Shown one piece after another: positions 27,487-36,667 of a stretch of DNA of 64,000 nucleotides (position 1 is its first letter; each line of letters begins with the position of its first letter). Location of the stretch: assembly GCF_001460635.1 (NCBI RefSeq), contig NZ_LN907858.1:1364001-1428000 (forward strand), written 5' to 3'. The DNA is from Helicobacter typhlonius. Its GTDB lineage: Bacteria > Campylobacterota > Campylobacteria > Campylobacterales > Helicobacteraceae. Under the pieces are notes generated by a model. That model saw only the letters and a list, made by a program, of their open reading frames with translations. It made no database searches and had not been told where the DNA came from. A program made the translations under genes and the position numbers.

Positions 27487-28083
27487 TTAAAGCTTATCAG
27501 CGTTTTTAGCAAGGTAATCTGCTACACCTTTTGCATCAGGCTTCATACCCGCATCACCTTTGTTCCAACCTGCAGGGCATACTTCGCCGTGTTCCTCAAC
27601 AAACAACATTGCATCAACCATGCGAATCATTTCATCAACATTGCGTCCAAGTGGTAAATCATTAATCACTGCGTGGCGCACTACTTTGTTTTTATCAATC
27701 AAAAAGCTACCGCGAAGTGCTACTGCACCATTGAAAAGCACATCATAATCACGAGAGATTTGTTTTGTAATATCAGATACCATAGGAAATTCCACTGCAC
27801 CAATCCCACCTTCATTCACAGGGACATTTCTCCACGCAAAATGCACTTCTTTAGAATCTATTGATACACCTATTACATTCACGCCGCGTTCTTTGAAATC
27901 TTTTACGCGTTTGCTGAATGCGATAATCTCACTAGGACATACAAAAGTAAAATCTTTAGGCCAGAAAAATACTACTGCGCCATTTTTGCCAAGATTTTGA
28001 TAAAGGTTAAAGCTATTTTCAAAAGTGCCATCTGCCTTTACTGCCTCCGCTGTAAAATCTGGTGCTGGTTTTGTAACTAACAT
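27487..28083 (-). CDS. ahpC: Alkyl hydroperoxide reductase / 2-Cys peroxiredoxin
   Basis: This 198-residue typical 2-Cys peroxiredoxin has the peroxidatic Cys49 in DFTFVCPSE and the resolving Cys near 169 in GEVCPAGW, with the C-terminal YF-type region replaced by VADYLAKNADKL. In Helicobacter this protein (TsaA/AhpC) is a very abundant peroxide scavenger, reduced by thioredoxin rather than AhpF. RBS TTAGGAG precedes the ATG. It is a single-gene unit; upstream (28084-28182) lies an A+T-rich region probably holding its promoter. Confidence 0.97.
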   Translation of the reverse strand: MLVTKPAPDFTAEAVKADGTFENSFNLYQNLGKNGAVVFFWPKDFTFVCPSEIIAFSKRVKDFKERGVNVIGVSIDSKEVHFAWRNVPVNEGGIGAVEFPMVSDITKQISRDYDVLFNGAVALRGSFLIDKNKVVRHAVINDLPLGRNVDEMIRMVDAMLFVEEHGEVCPAGWNKGDAGMKPDAKGVADYLAKNADKL

Positions 28084-28182
28084 AATTCAACTCCTAATAA
28101 AAAATATTAATAACAAATTGTTATTGAAATGCTATTGTAATACGCGCAAGTAACTCAATAGTAACAAGATGTCATTATTTTA

Positions 28183-29007
28183 TTAAAAAGTATATTGATA
28201 TGCTATGCTTACAAGCATTGAGCTTTTCCAATAAAAATTCTCATTATAACTTGACTTTATAGGCATTTTACAATATAGCTCCAAACGATGCTTTGCACCG
28301 CCGGTAAAAGCCAAGCCAAAATTATAAAAATTTCTTCCACCTTTTAAATACGCATAGTCTAATATATCTGTAATTTCAAAATTTAAACTTCCAAGCCCAA
28401 CTCCACCAAAAAATCCAATATAACTATAAGTATTAGGAATACGGAAATCAACAAGCACATCAAAATTCCACGCCATAAAATCTTGTTTTATTTGAGTTAA
28501 AGTATTTTCTGTTTGCCCTCTACCAATATGTGCATCGGTATAGATTCTAAAACCAAATATGCTATTATTGTGAGAAAAATACTGATAGCCCAACCTTGCT
28601 CCGCCAACACCCAAATCGCCTTTTACAGAATGTAATAAAGTTTGATATTCCATAGGCATAAGCCCTGCGCTAATACCTATTAACACACCGCTACGATTTT
28701 TTCCAAACATCTTATCAGCATCTTTATCAATCTCTTGTGTGATTTTATTATTTTGTGCAAAATCCTGCTGCACAAGATTCTTCTGCGATTTTTCTTTAGG
28801 GTAGGAATACTGAAGTGCTTTGAGTTTTTGCTCAAGTTCTTCTACTTCTTTTTGCTTCTTTTGTTCCTCTATGGCTCGTTGGGCTTGTTGAGATTCAATC
28901 TCGCGAATTTGCCGCTCAAGTGCTGCTTTTCTCTCATCTAAACTCTCCGCATTTAGAATCTGCGCAATCATAAAAGCACAATAAAATAAATAATATCGCT
29001 TTTTCAT
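28183..29007 (-). CDS. Outer membrane protein with N-terminal coiled coil, phase-variable promoter
   Basis: This encodes 274 residues from ATG 29007 (AAGGAG upstream; a TTG just before it is less likely). A signal peptide (MKKRYYLFYCAFMIAQILNA) is followed by a charged coiled coil (about residues 22-68, rich in Glu, Gln, Lys and Arg), then a small beta-barrel-like domain of alternating strands ending in YQYTF, the terminal Phe used by BAM. This layout is common in Helicobacter outer membrane proteins. The -10 TATAAT at 29041-29046 abuts a 12-G tract that forms most of the promoter spacer, so expression should vary with tract length. The ligand is unknown. Confidence 0.82.
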   Translation of the reverse strand: MKKRYYLFYCAFMIAQILNAESLDERKAALERQIREIESQQAQRAIEEQKKQKEVEELEQKLKALQYSYPKEKSQKNLVQQDFAQNNKITQEIDKDADKMFGKNRSGVLIGISAGLMPMEYQTLLHSVKGDLGVGGARLGYQYFSHNNSIFGFRIYTDAHIGRGQTENTLTQIKQDFMAWNFDVLVDFRIPNTYSYIGFFGGVGLGSLNFEITDILDYAYLKGGRNFYNFGLAFTGGAKHRLELYCKMPIKSSYNENFYWKSSMLVSIAYQYTF

Positions 29008-29040
29008 CAAAATCTCCTTGATTTTTGCTCATAAAGCGAT

Positions 29041-29046
29041 ATTATA
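29041..29046 (-). promoter_or_regulatory. -10 element of the OMP gene, abutting a G12 spacer
   Basis: The minus strand reads G12 then TATAAT, 34 bases before the ATG. The tract occupies the bases between -10 and any -35 element. Confidence 0.75.
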
Positions 29047-29058
29047 CCCCCCCCCCCC
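29047..29058. repeat. Homopolymeric tract C12 (G12 on the OMP strand)
   Basis: Twelve consecutive C on the plus strand in the promoter of the outer membrane protein gene. Confidence 0.96.
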
Positions 29059-29322
29059 ACTTAAATTCTGCTTAAAAATACACTCTACTTTTGCCAAGAT
29101 TTTTGGGCTTTGAGTATCGTTTGGATTGAACTATGTGTCGCAATTATCCTCATTTTAAGAGCATTGTTTATTTGCGCTACCTATTCTTTTGTTTTTTTTG
29201 CATACGCCTTAGTCCCTCAAATTTTATCCATTTGCCATCAAGAATCCCAAACAAATAGAGCATAAGGCAAAAGGGCTGTTTTTACAATATTAGCATTTTA
29301 GAATCTAATTTAAGTTTTTTGG

Positions 29323-29399
29323 TGGTGTCCCCGGCGCGATTCGAACGCGCGACCTCACGATTAGGAATCGTGTGCTCTATCCAGCTGAGCTACGAGGAC
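29323..29399 (-). tRNA. tRNA-Arg (anticodon CCT)
   Basis: This is a full cloverleaf on the minus strand: acceptor GTCCTCG paired with CGGGGAC, D arm GCTC/GAGC, anticodon stem CACGA/TCGTG with loop TTCCTAA (anticodon CCT, reads AGG), T arm GCGCG-TTCGAAT-CGCGC, and an encoded CCA. AGG is a minor Arg codon. The gene stands alone between the OMP gene and gap. Confidence 0.96.
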
Positions 29400-29547
29400 A
29401 AATGAGAATGAGTAACAAGAAGCCTTAAGAGACAAAAGGCGCATTTTACATTTTTATATACCATAAATCAAGTCCCGCAAACTACACAATAGCTTTTTTT
29501 ATGCTAGAATCTGCACTTTATATTTTACGATATTTCAAGGAGCATAT

Positions 29548-30549
29548 ATGGCAATCAAACTTGCAATCAATGGCACAGGGCGCATTGGGCTTTGTGCGGC
29601 TAGGATTATTGGGGAACGTGATGATATAGAGCTTGTTGCGATGAATAGCACGGCTGATATTGATACGCTCGTGCATTTGTTGCGTTATGATTCGGTGCAT
29701 AGATTCTATGATGTTGAAAAAATGAGTGAAAACACACTCCGCATTGGTAAAAGCAAAAATGTGAAAATCCTAAGCGATAGAGACCCGCTCAATCTTGATT
29801 TTGGCGAAGCAGTGGGCGTGATTGAATGCACCGGGAAATTTAATGCTTTAGAAAAATCAAGCACACATCTAAAAGGCAATATTAAACGCGTGATAATCTC
29901 TGCTCCTGCGGATAATACGCCTACTTTTGTCTATGGCGTCAATCATACGCAATACAATGGTGAAAGTGTGATTTCAAATGCTTCTTGCACGACAAATTGT
30001 CTCGCTCCCATTGTGAAAGTGCTCGATTCTACTTTTGGCATTGAAAATGGCTTGATGACAACAATCCACAGCTACACAAATGATCAAAATCTCCTTGATG
30101 TCAAGCATAAAGATTTGCGCCGCGCTCGTGCGGCTGCGCAAAATATGATTCCTACAAGCACAGGTGCGGCAAAGGCTATCGGGCTTGTGCTACCGCATTT
30201 AGCAGGTAAGCTTAATGGTATTGCTGTGCGTGTGCCAACACCTGATGTAAGCTTGGTGGATTTAAGCGTGAATCTTAAAAGCGCAGTAAGCAAAGAGGCA
30301 GTGAATGAGGCATTTTATAACGCACAAAATGGCACAATTCTTGATGGTGCGCTTAAGGGGCTTATCATCGTTGATGATGAAAGCAGGGTTTCAAGTGATT
30401 TTATCGGCTGTGCGGCAAGTGCGGTGATTGTGCCGGATAAATGCGTGGCGATTGACAAAAGCGCAAAAGTGCTTGCGTGGTATGATAATGAAATGGGCTA
30501 TACGCACCGCCTTATTGATATGAGTGCGTTTGTGTGCAAGGGACTATAA
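29548..30549 (+). CDS. gap: Glyceraldehyde-3-phosphate dehydrogenase
   Basis: The 333-residue enzyme shows the NAD site [13 protein letters not shown], the catalytic Cys (about 147) in [12 protein letters not shown], the catalytic His in HSYT, and NEMGYTHRL near the C-terminus. RBS CAAGGAGC precedes the ATG, and a TAGAAT-type -10 lies near 29505. Residues near 32-34 (MNST) lack the Asp typical of strictly NAD-dependent forms, so NADP use is possible. In organisms lacking a complete glycolysis it may work mainly in gluconeogenesis. pgi follows 22 bases later. Confidence 0.95.
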   Translation: MAIKLAINGTGRIGLCAARIIGERDDIELVAMNSTADIDTLVHLLRYDSVHRFYDVEKMSENTLRIGKSKNVKILSDRDPLNLDFGEAVGVIECTGKFNALEKSSTHLKGNIKRVIISAPADNTPTFVYGVNHTQYNGESVISNASCTTNCLAPIVKVLDSTFGIENGLMTTIHSYTNDQNLLDVKHKDLRRARAAAQNMIPTSTGAAKAIGLVLPHLAGKLNGIAVRVPTPDVSLVDLSVNLKSAVSKEAVNEAFYNAQNGTILDGALKGLIIVDDESRVSSDFIGCAASAVIVPDKCVAIDKSAKVLAWYDNEMGYTHRLIDMSAFVCKGL

Positions 30550-30571
30550 ACAATGGCATTTGGGGGGAATT

Positions 30572-31828
30572 GTGGTTAGGTTTAGCTTTGATTTAGAGGT
30601 GAGTGAGGAAGTAAAAAGTCGTGCAGATTCTGTTTTTGAAGGCATAAAAAATGAGCATTTGCAGGGTAAAAGTGGTTATTATAAGCTCCCCTTTGATGAG
30701 AGTGCATTTGCAGTAGCGGCAGCATTTTGTGAGCGTGAGCGGGCATTTTTAGACACATTAAAATATCTCGTCATTATTGGTATTGGCGGTAGCTCACTAG
30801 GGCTTAAAGCCATTGATTCTATGCTTGAGCATTTGCCGCATAGAAATGTCCTCAAACTGCTTTTTTTAGAGCATACAGACCCGATAAATATCGCTAAAAC
30901 ATTGCAAGATGTGGAGCGGGATAACACGCTTTTTATTGTGATTTCAAAATCAGGCACAACTATTGAAACCTCCTCGCTCCTTAAATATGTGCTGTATAAA
31001 TATCATTTACTTGCAGATTCTAGCACAAAGCGGCATTTGCTCGCCATTACCGATACAGACTCGCCGCTGCAGTCTTTCGCACAGAGTGAGGGCATAGAGT
31101 ATTTTAATATCGCGCCTAATGTGGGCGGGAGGTTTTCGGTTTTGAGTATGGTGGGAATCTTGCCTTTGATGATTTTAGGCTTTGATGTGAGCGCATTATT
31201 ACAAGGGGCAGCGCAGCTCATACAGCGTTTTTTTGAACGCAAAGAGGAGCATATTTTGCATAAAGCATTGATTTATGCGCTCAATGCCAAGCAAACGCCG
31301 ATGAATGTGCTTTTCTCGTATTCTAGCCTTTTTACGCATTTTAATGCGTGGTATGTGCAGCTGTGGGGCGAAAGTCTAGGTAAAATCAATGCGCACGGGC
31401 AGAATGTCGGGCTTACGCCTATTGCGCTTATTGGTAGCATTGACCAGCATTCTTTCTTGCAACTCATCGTGCAGGGTGTGCGTGATAAGAGCATAACTTT
31501 TCTTAGCCTTGACCCCACGCATAGCCTTGAACCGAATATCCCAAAGCTTGAGATTCCATTTTTAGAATCTACAAATTTTGTCAATGGCGAGGGCTTTGCG
31601 ACATTGCTTGACAAGCAGCGCATTGCGACAATGCAAAGCATAAAGAATGAGGGGATTATGAGTGATTGCATTAAAGTAATGAAGCTTAGCGAAGAAAGTG
31701 TGGGGATTCTCATCGCGTATTTTGAGCTACTCACTTCGTGTGTGGGTAATATCTTTGAGATTAATACCTACGACCAACCCGGTGTGGAGTTTGGCAAAGA
31801 GCGGCTAAGGAAGCTTTTTGAATCTTAA
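30572..31828 (+). CDS. pgi: Glucose-6-phosphate isomerase (short form)
   Basis: I set the start at GTG 30572, after GGGGGGAAT, giving 418 residues; the frame is open from 30524 inside gap, which has no ribosome site. Seen: the SIS-domain phosphate site ISKSGTTIETSSLL, the signature APNVGGRFSVLS, and HGQNVGLTPIALIGSIDQHSFLQL, which includes the catalytic region. The length (about 420 against 550 in E. coli) fits the short isomerases of Campylobacter relatives. It interconverts glucose-6-P and fructose-6-P, and in this organism probably serves gluconeogenesis to supply LPS sugars. Confidence 0.93.
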   Translation: MVRFSFDLEVSEEVKSRADSVFEGIKNEHLQGKSGYYKLPFDESAFAVAAAFCERERAFLDTLKYLVIIGIGGSSLGLKAIDSMLEHLPHRNVLKLLFLEHTDPINIAKTLQDVERDNTLFIVISKSGTTIETSSLLKYVLYKYHLLADSSTKRHLLAITDTDSPLQSFAQSEGIEYFNIAPNVGGRFSVLSMVGILPLMILGFDVSALLQGAAQLIQRFFERKEEHILHKALIYALNAKQTPMNVLFSYSSLFTHFNAWYVQLWGESLGKINAHGQNVGLTPIALIGSIDQHSFLQLIVQGVRDKSITFLSLDPTHSLEPNIPKLEIPFLESTNFVNGEGFATLLDKQRIATMQSIKNEGIMSDCIKVMKLSEESVGILIAYFELLTSCVGNIFEINTYDQPGVEFGKERLRKLFES

Positions 31829-31982
31829 ATGTGAGAGAAACCTATTAAAAATAAGGAATGAAAAATAAAAAATAGTTTTGTAGTATGCGAATTGTAGCGC
31901 ATTTGAATATTTTATCAAAACACCCCATTTAAGAGCAGGTAAAGATTTATTGTGCCCCTTATTCTTTGCGCTTTGTAGCAAA

Positions 31983-33518
31983 TTAATACCTTGTATTCTT
32001 GTCTCCGCGCCTATGTGGCTTAGTTTTTTGAATCTTAGAAACTTTAGGCTTTTTAGAGGCTTTTTGCTCCTTGGTATCTTGCTTTGATATATGTTGTTCT
32101 ATGCGCTCTTGTTCATTTTGTGTCTTATCCTCTTGCTCCATATCGTTTTGATTCTTTGCCTTAGCACTCAAAAATAAAGGCACACCGCTAAAATCAAATT
32201 CCTTACGTAATACATTAATCAAATATCGCTTATAGCTAAAGTGCAAACTATTTGGGCGGTTGCTTACAAGGGCGATTTGCGGGGGTTTCACATCATATTG
32301 TGTTGCATAATAAATTTTTACTATTTTGCCGTGGTCGCTTGGGATATGATGTGCGGCAGTGGCTTTAGTGATAACATCATTAAGCGCACTTGTTGGGATT
32401 CTAAAGCAAAATCGCTCATATACTTTTAGAATCTCCGCTTTCAACTTATTGATATTGCGCCCATTAAGCGCACTTAGTGTCATTATCGGTGCAAAAGAGA
32501 GAAAAGGGAATCTATGCTTAAATTCTTGGATTATTTCTTTGTATTCTTTATACTTTTTGTCCCATTTGTTTAGCACCACAATCACACCCAAAGCGTGTTT
32601 AGGAATAAGAGAGCTAATTTTTTCATCTAATTCGACAAAACTCTCACTTGCATCAAGGACTAAAATCGCAATATGGCTTTGAGAAAGCATTGCATTTGTG
32701 CGAGAGAGGGCAAACTTTTCAATACCCTCTATTTTCCCTGCCCTCCTAATCCCTGCTGTATCGATAAATTTCACTCTTTTATCCTCTAGCATTATCTCCT
32801 CATCGACAGGGTCGATAGTTGTCCCAGCTACCTCGCTCACTACGCTTCTCTCTGTGCCTAAAAGCGCATTCAAAAGTGAACTCTTGCCGACATTTACGCG
32901 TCCAATAATCCCAACCGCTATGCAATCCTCCTCTTGCGGCTTAGAATCCAAAGATTCTAAAAACTCCTCCAAACTCTCATCTATATCCTCAAGTTGTTCC
33001 TTTAAATGCTCTCCCAAAGGCTGCTCTTTGGCAAGATTCAATATATCAAAAATACTCTCAAGTAAAAGAGTTATGCCACGATTATGTTGCACAGAAATAA
33101 AGCACATCTCCTGCGCTCCAAAGACGCTAAAATCCCACGCCCTCTGCTTGATTTTATCATTATCTACTTTATTTACGACAAGCAAAAGTGGCTTTTTCTC
33201 TCTCTGTAATGTGCGAAAATAAGCTATATCATCATCTTGTGGGATAATGCTTCCATCAACCATATATAGCACCATATCCGCCACTAATGCAGCCTTTTTA
33301 GAATATTCACTTACTTTAGCAAAAAGCCCTTGTGTCTTTTCAAGCCCACCTGTGTCAATAATCTCCACTTCAACGCCACTAATGCTAAAATGTGCCTTTT
33401 TCACATCGCGCGTTGTGCCACTCACAGGCGAAGTAATAGCCAAGTGCTGCCTAATCAATCTATTAAAAAGTGAGCTTTTGCCAACATTGGGTTTGCCTAA
33501 AATTGCAATGCTTTTCAT
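31983..33518 (-). CDS. der: Ribosome-assembly GTPase Der (EngA)
   Basis: Der has two tandem GTPase domains and a KH-like domain and acts in 50S subunit maturation. Seen: G1 GKPNVGKSSLFN at the N-terminus and GRVNVGKSSLLN near residue 210, DTGG and DTAG switch motifs, and NKVD and NKWD guanine-specificity motifs. The KH-like part (about 365-445) is followed by about 65 residues rich in Lys, Gln and Glu, a basic unstructured tail not found in the minimal family. The ATG follows AAAGGAT. Essential in other bacteria. Confidence 0.96.
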   Translation of the reverse strand: MKSIAILGKPNVGKSSLFNRLIRQHLAITSPVSGTTRDVKKAHFSISGVEVEIIDTGGLEKTQGLFAKVSEYSKKAALVADMVLYMVDGSIIPQDDDIAYFRTLQREKKPLLLVVNKVDNDKIKQRAWDFSVFGAQEMCFISVQHNRGITLLLESIFDILNLAKEQPLGEHLKEQLEDIDESLEEFLESLDSKPQEEDCIAVGIIGRVNVGKSSLLNALLGTERSVVSEVAGTTIDPVDEEIMLEDKRVKFIDTAGIRRAGKIEGIEKFALSRTNAMLSQSHIAILVLDASESFVELDEKISSLIPKHALGVIVVLNKWDKKYKEYKEIIQEFKHRFPFLSFAPIMTLSALNGRNINKLKAEILKVYERFCFRIPTSALNDVITKATAAHHIPSDHGKIVKIYYATQYDVKPPQIALVSNRPNSLHFSYKRYLINVLRKEFDFSGVPLFLSAKAKNQNDMEQEDKTQNEQERIEQHISKQDTKEQKASKKPKVSKIQKTKPHRRGDKNTRY

Positions 33519-33630
33519 TTGTATCCTTTAAATTATGCTACTATACAAGGTTTTTTGATAAAATACTTTTTACAAAATGATATGGTAGCCAAAGTTGGCT
33601 TTAGCTTGATAAAAATACAAAGGAATCCTG

Positions 33631-34368
33631 ATGTATAAGATTATATACATTCTACTTTTTTGTGTTGTAGCCCTATTAGCAAAGACAAACGCGAATAAGG
33701 AGGAAATAAACTCTGTCGCTAAATCTCCGCTTACCACGCAAGATTCTGTAAATGAACCCACACACAACCTTGTAGAATCTAGCGCGATTGAAGCGCATTC
33801 ACATACGCAAACCACAGCCAATAAACGAGAGGATAAAGAAGTATATGTCGATGAAGGCGTGGTATTTGTGCTACAAAAAGATGATGCGATGTTTAAAATG
33901 TATGGGGATTCTTACGCACTCGTGCCACTCTCAAAAAAACTTAAAGTATTTCTAGCCCAACAGCATTCTTCGCTTGATGCGCGGACTTTGCGCTCTGCCA
34001 AAAGCACTACGCAGATTTATAATCAAGGCAAAGAGATTCTATTTTATTACTCAAGTATTAAGGGTTCAAATCTATATAGCGAAATTGCCCCTGTAAGCTT
34101 CAAACTCACACTTGAAGAATATAATGATGAAAGCAAAAATCCTCACGAGATTATTGATATTTATAGAATCCACAACTTTGATGAGGCAATCTTAGAGGCA
34201 ATTCCACACTCACTCTGCCACATCGTGCAAACAAGGCATTTTATCCGCGATAGGACGCGCAGTGAAATACTAATAAATCTTAATAACGCTATCAATCCGC
34301 GACTTTTGACACAAGGGAAAATCGAGCTTTTTCTCAAGTGCTATTTAGAGAATCTGAATTTCAAATAA
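33631..34368 (+). CDS. Exported protein of unknown function
   Basis: This encodes 245 residues, starting ATG 33631 after AAGGAAT. A signal peptide (MYKIIYILLFCVVALLA) is followed by a polar, Thr/Asn/Glu-rich region to about residue 70, then a mixed alpha/beta domain with one Cys (near 200). I recognise no catalytic motif. The location should be periplasmic. It lies between divergent der and co-directional prs, with separate promoters on both sides, and so gives no operon hint. It may be Helicobacter-specific. Confidence 0.72.
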   Translation: MYKIIYILLFCVVALLAKTNANKEEINSVAKSPLTTQDSVNEPTHNLVESSAIEAHSHTQTTANKREDKEVYVDEGVVFVLQKDDAMFKMYGDSYALVPLSKKLKVFLAQQHSSLDARTLRSAKSTTQIYNQGKEILFYYSSIKGSNLYSEIAPVSFKLTLEEYNDESKNPHEIIDIYRIHNFDEAILEAIPHSLCHIVQTRHFIRDRTRSEILINLNNAINPRLLTQGKIELFLKCYLENLNFK

Positions 34369-34391
34369 GCCAAACATAAAATGAGTTTTTC

Positions 34392-34397
34392 TATAAT
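34392..34397 (+). promoter_or_regulatory. -10 element of prs
   Basis: TATAAT in the context TTTTCTATAATGCG, 33 bases before the prs ATG. Confidence 0.6.
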
Positions 34398-34429
34398 GCG
34401 AGTTTTATTCCACTTTACAAAGGCGATAT

Positions 34430-35359
34430 ATGCGCGGATTCAAAATTTTTAGCGGTTCAGCCCACACTCTCTTTAGCAATGAACTTGCAAAGTTCCTCGA
34501 TGTTAGCCTCTCAAAAGCAAGTATTAATCGCTTCAGTGATGGCGAAATTAGTGTGCGTATTGATGAATCTGTGCGTGGCAAGGATATTTTCATTATTCAG
34601 CCCACCTGTGCGCCCACAAATGACAATCTTATGGAGCTTCTTATAATCACAGACGCACTTAAGCGAAGTGGAGCAAACAGCATAAACGCAGTGATTCCAT
34701 ATTTTGGTTATGCAAGACAAGACAGAAAGGCTTCACCTCGTGTGCCAATTAGTGCAAGGCTTGTAGCAAACCTCATTGAACAAAGCGGTGTGCATCGCGT
34801 AATTACGATGGACTTGCACGCAGGGCAGATTCAAGGATTTTTCGATATTCCTGTGGATAATCTCTATGGCTCGATTGTGTTTGCAGACTACTTACGCACA
34901 AAGTCTTTTGAGAATCCTATTATTGCCTCGCCTGATATTGGTGGCGTAGCTCGGGCACGATACTTTGCAGATAAAATGGGTATGGACTTAGTCATAGTAG
35001 ATAAAAAGCGCGAGAAAGCAAATGAAAGCGAAGTAATGAATATTATCGGCGATGTCAGTGGCAAAGATGTAATTCTTGTCGATGATATGATAGATACGGC
35101 TGGGACGATGTGTAAAGCAGCAGACGCGCTAAAAGAGCGTGGGGCAAAAAGTGTAATGGCACTAGGCACACACCCCGTGCTAAGTGGTCTAGCACTTGAA
35201 CGCATAGCTAAAAGCTCACTTGATGAAGTGGTGGTTACAAACTCTATACCCTTGCGCAACTCTCACCCAAAAATCAAGGTGCTAAATGTCGCCCCACTCT
35301 TTGCTGAAGTTATTCGCAGAATCTATCATAATGAAAGTGTAAATTCACTCTTTATTTAA
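34430..35359 (+). CDS. prs: Ribose-phosphate pyrophosphokinase
   Basis: This 309-residue enzyme makes PRPP from ribose-5-P and ATP. Seen: FSGSAHTLF-type N-terminus, FSDGEISVRIDESVRG, the flexible YFGYARQDRKASPRVPISA region, HAGQIQGFFD, and the PRPP loop VILVDDMIDTAGTM. Its product supplies PurF, HisG, tRNA and NAD pathways; purF, purH and purD in this window are direct or indirect users. A TATAAT promoter lies just upstream. The TauE-like membrane gene follows after 9 bases. Confidence 0.97.
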   Translation: MRGFKIFSGSAHTLFSNELAKFLDVSLSKASINRFSDGEISVRIDESVRGKDIFIIQPTCAPTNDNLMELLIITDALKRSGANSINAVIPYFGYARQDRKASPRVPISARLVANLIEQSGVHRVITMDLHAGQIQGFFDIPVDNLYGSIVFADYLRTKSFENPIIASPDIGGVARARYFADKMGMDLVIVDKKREKANESEVMNIIGDVSGKDVILVDDMIDTAGTMCKAADALKERGAKSVMALGTHPVLSGLALERIAKSSLDEVVVTNSIPLRNSHPKIKVLNVAPLFAEVIRRIYHNESVNSLFI

Positions 35360-35368
35360 GACACTCAA

Positions 35369-36079
35369 ATGGAACACATTGAGATTGCCACACTAGCGAG
35401 TATTGCTTTTTTTGCAGCATTAGGACATTGCATAGGTATGTGTGGAGGCATAGTCTTAGCTTATAGTGCCTCTTTACCCAAAGCCTCGCAGGATTCTAAA
35501 TGTGCGAATTCTAAACTCGCCTTTTTACATCAACTCCCCTTTCATCTCTCCTATCATTGTGGCAAAATCACAACCTATTGCATTCTAGGCTTCATTATCG
35601 GTGCTCTAGGCTATGTAGCTATGCCAAATGAGAATATAAAATCCGGTGCTTTGCTTGTTGTGGGGGCTTTGCTTGTCATATATGGATTGGTAGTGGGGAA
35701 TTTTGTGAATCTTACACAATATACAAAGATGAGATTTTCTATCCCTTCAAAAATCCTTATCTTTATGCGCCCTCTCATCGCCCAAAGCTCAAAATGGCGA
35801 CTTTTCGTGCTAGGATTATTCAATGGCTTACTACCCTGTGGCATTGTGTATTATTTTCTACTCACTGCAGCAATAGCAGGAAATGGTGTAAATGGCGCAA
35901 TTGTTATGGGTATTTTTGGACTAACAGCTATGCCCTCACTTTTGTTTTTGGGGCTTATAAGCGCGAGCATTCAGCAAAAACGCGCACTATTTTTGCGCCT
36001 AAGCGCGATAATGATGATAATCTTTGGTGTGTATGAAATGTATAAGGCAAGCAAAATGCTAGGCTTTTTGACATTTTAG
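35369..36079 (+). CDS. TauE/SafE- or DsbD_2-like membrane protein
   Basis: The 236 residues have about six hydrophobic helices. The two halves carry HCIGMCGG (residues 20-27) and LLPCGIVYYF (near 155), the pair of Cys-Gly signatures found in DsbD_2/UreH-like transporters related to CcdA. Family members are linked to thiol or copper handling for cytochrome oxidase assembly, or to sulfite export; which applies here cannot be decided. Loop residues 30-50 are hydrophilic with an extra Cys. It lies between prs and the heptose operon, at the position I recall for HP0861 in H. pylori. Confidence 0.75.
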   Translation: MEHIEIATLASIAFFAALGHCIGMCGGIVLAYSASLPKASQDSKCANSKLAFLHQLPFHLSYHCGKITTYCILGFIIGALGYVAMPNENIKSGALLVVGALLVIYGLVVGNFVNLTQYTKMRFSIPSKILIFMRPLIAQSSKWRLFVLGLFNGLLPCGIVYYFLLTAAIAGNGVNGAIVMGIFGLTAMPSLLFLGLISASIQQKRALFLRLSAIMMIIFGVYEMYKASKMLGFLTF

Positions 36080-36125
36080 AATCTAGATTCTAGTTCTCAT
36101 TTTTCACAATTATAAAGGAGGATTT

Positions 36126-36656
36126 ATGCAAAAATGTGCGTTTTTTGATAGGGACGGCGTTATCAATAAAGACAATGGCTATGTGTATAAAATAGAGGAT
36201 TTTTTCTTTAATGATGGGCTTTTTGAGCTGCTAAAGCTCCTTAAGTCTAAAAATTATTTACTCCTTGTTATTACCAATCAATCTGGTATTGCGCGGGGAT
36301 ATTATAGTGAAGCTGATTTGGCAAAACTTCATCAATTTATGCAAGATTCTATAAAGGAAAAAACTGGCTTTGCTTTTGATAGAATCTACCACTGCCCACA
36401 TTTGCCAAGCCAAAATTGTGATTGTCGCAAACCAAAGGCAGGAATGATAGAATCTGCTTGCAAAGATTTTCGCATTGATTTATCGCAATCATTTTTCGTA
36501 GGGGATAAAATCACAGATATGGAATGCGCACAAAATGCGGGAATAAATGGGAAATTTTTACTAGGAAGTGCGGAAGTATCGGACAAAACACTGCAAAATA
36601 TCCAAAAAATTGCCACTTTGCAAGAACTACATAGTATAATAGACACATTAGGCTAA
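36126..36656 (+). CDS. gmhB: D-glycero-beta-D-manno-heptose 1,7-bisphosphate 7-phosphatase
   Basis: This HAD-family phosphatase of 176 residues has nucleophile FDRDGVIN (Asp8, Asp10), VITNQSGIARG, a zinc loop CPHLPSQNCDCRKP, and GDKITDMECAQNAG. It removes the 7-phosphate on the way to ADP-L-glycero-D-manno-heptose, the inner-core LPS sugar; the 1,7-bisphosphate precursor and its ADP product are the ALPK1-activating metabolites known from H. pylori and others. RBS AAAGGAGG precedes the ATG. It is the first gene of the heptose cluster gmhB-hldD-hldE-gmhA. Confidence 0.95.
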   Translation: MQKCAFFDRDGVINKDNGYVYKIEDFFFNDGLFELLKLLKSKNYLLLVITNQSGIARGYYSEADLAKLHQFMQDSIKEKTGFAFDRIYHCPHLPSQNCDCRKPKAGMIESACKDFRIDLSQSFFVGDKITDMECAQNAGINGKFLLGSAEVSDKTLQNIQKIATLQELHSIIDTLG

Positions 36657-36667
36657 AAGGAGCTAGT

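Noticed and set aside
30561-30567. G6 run before pgi as a phase-variable tract
   Set aside because: Only six G and positioned as the ribosome site; too short for frequent slippage.
30524-30571. N-terminal extension of pgi inside gap
   Set aside because: No ribosome site; GTG 30572 after GGGGGG gives the expected length.
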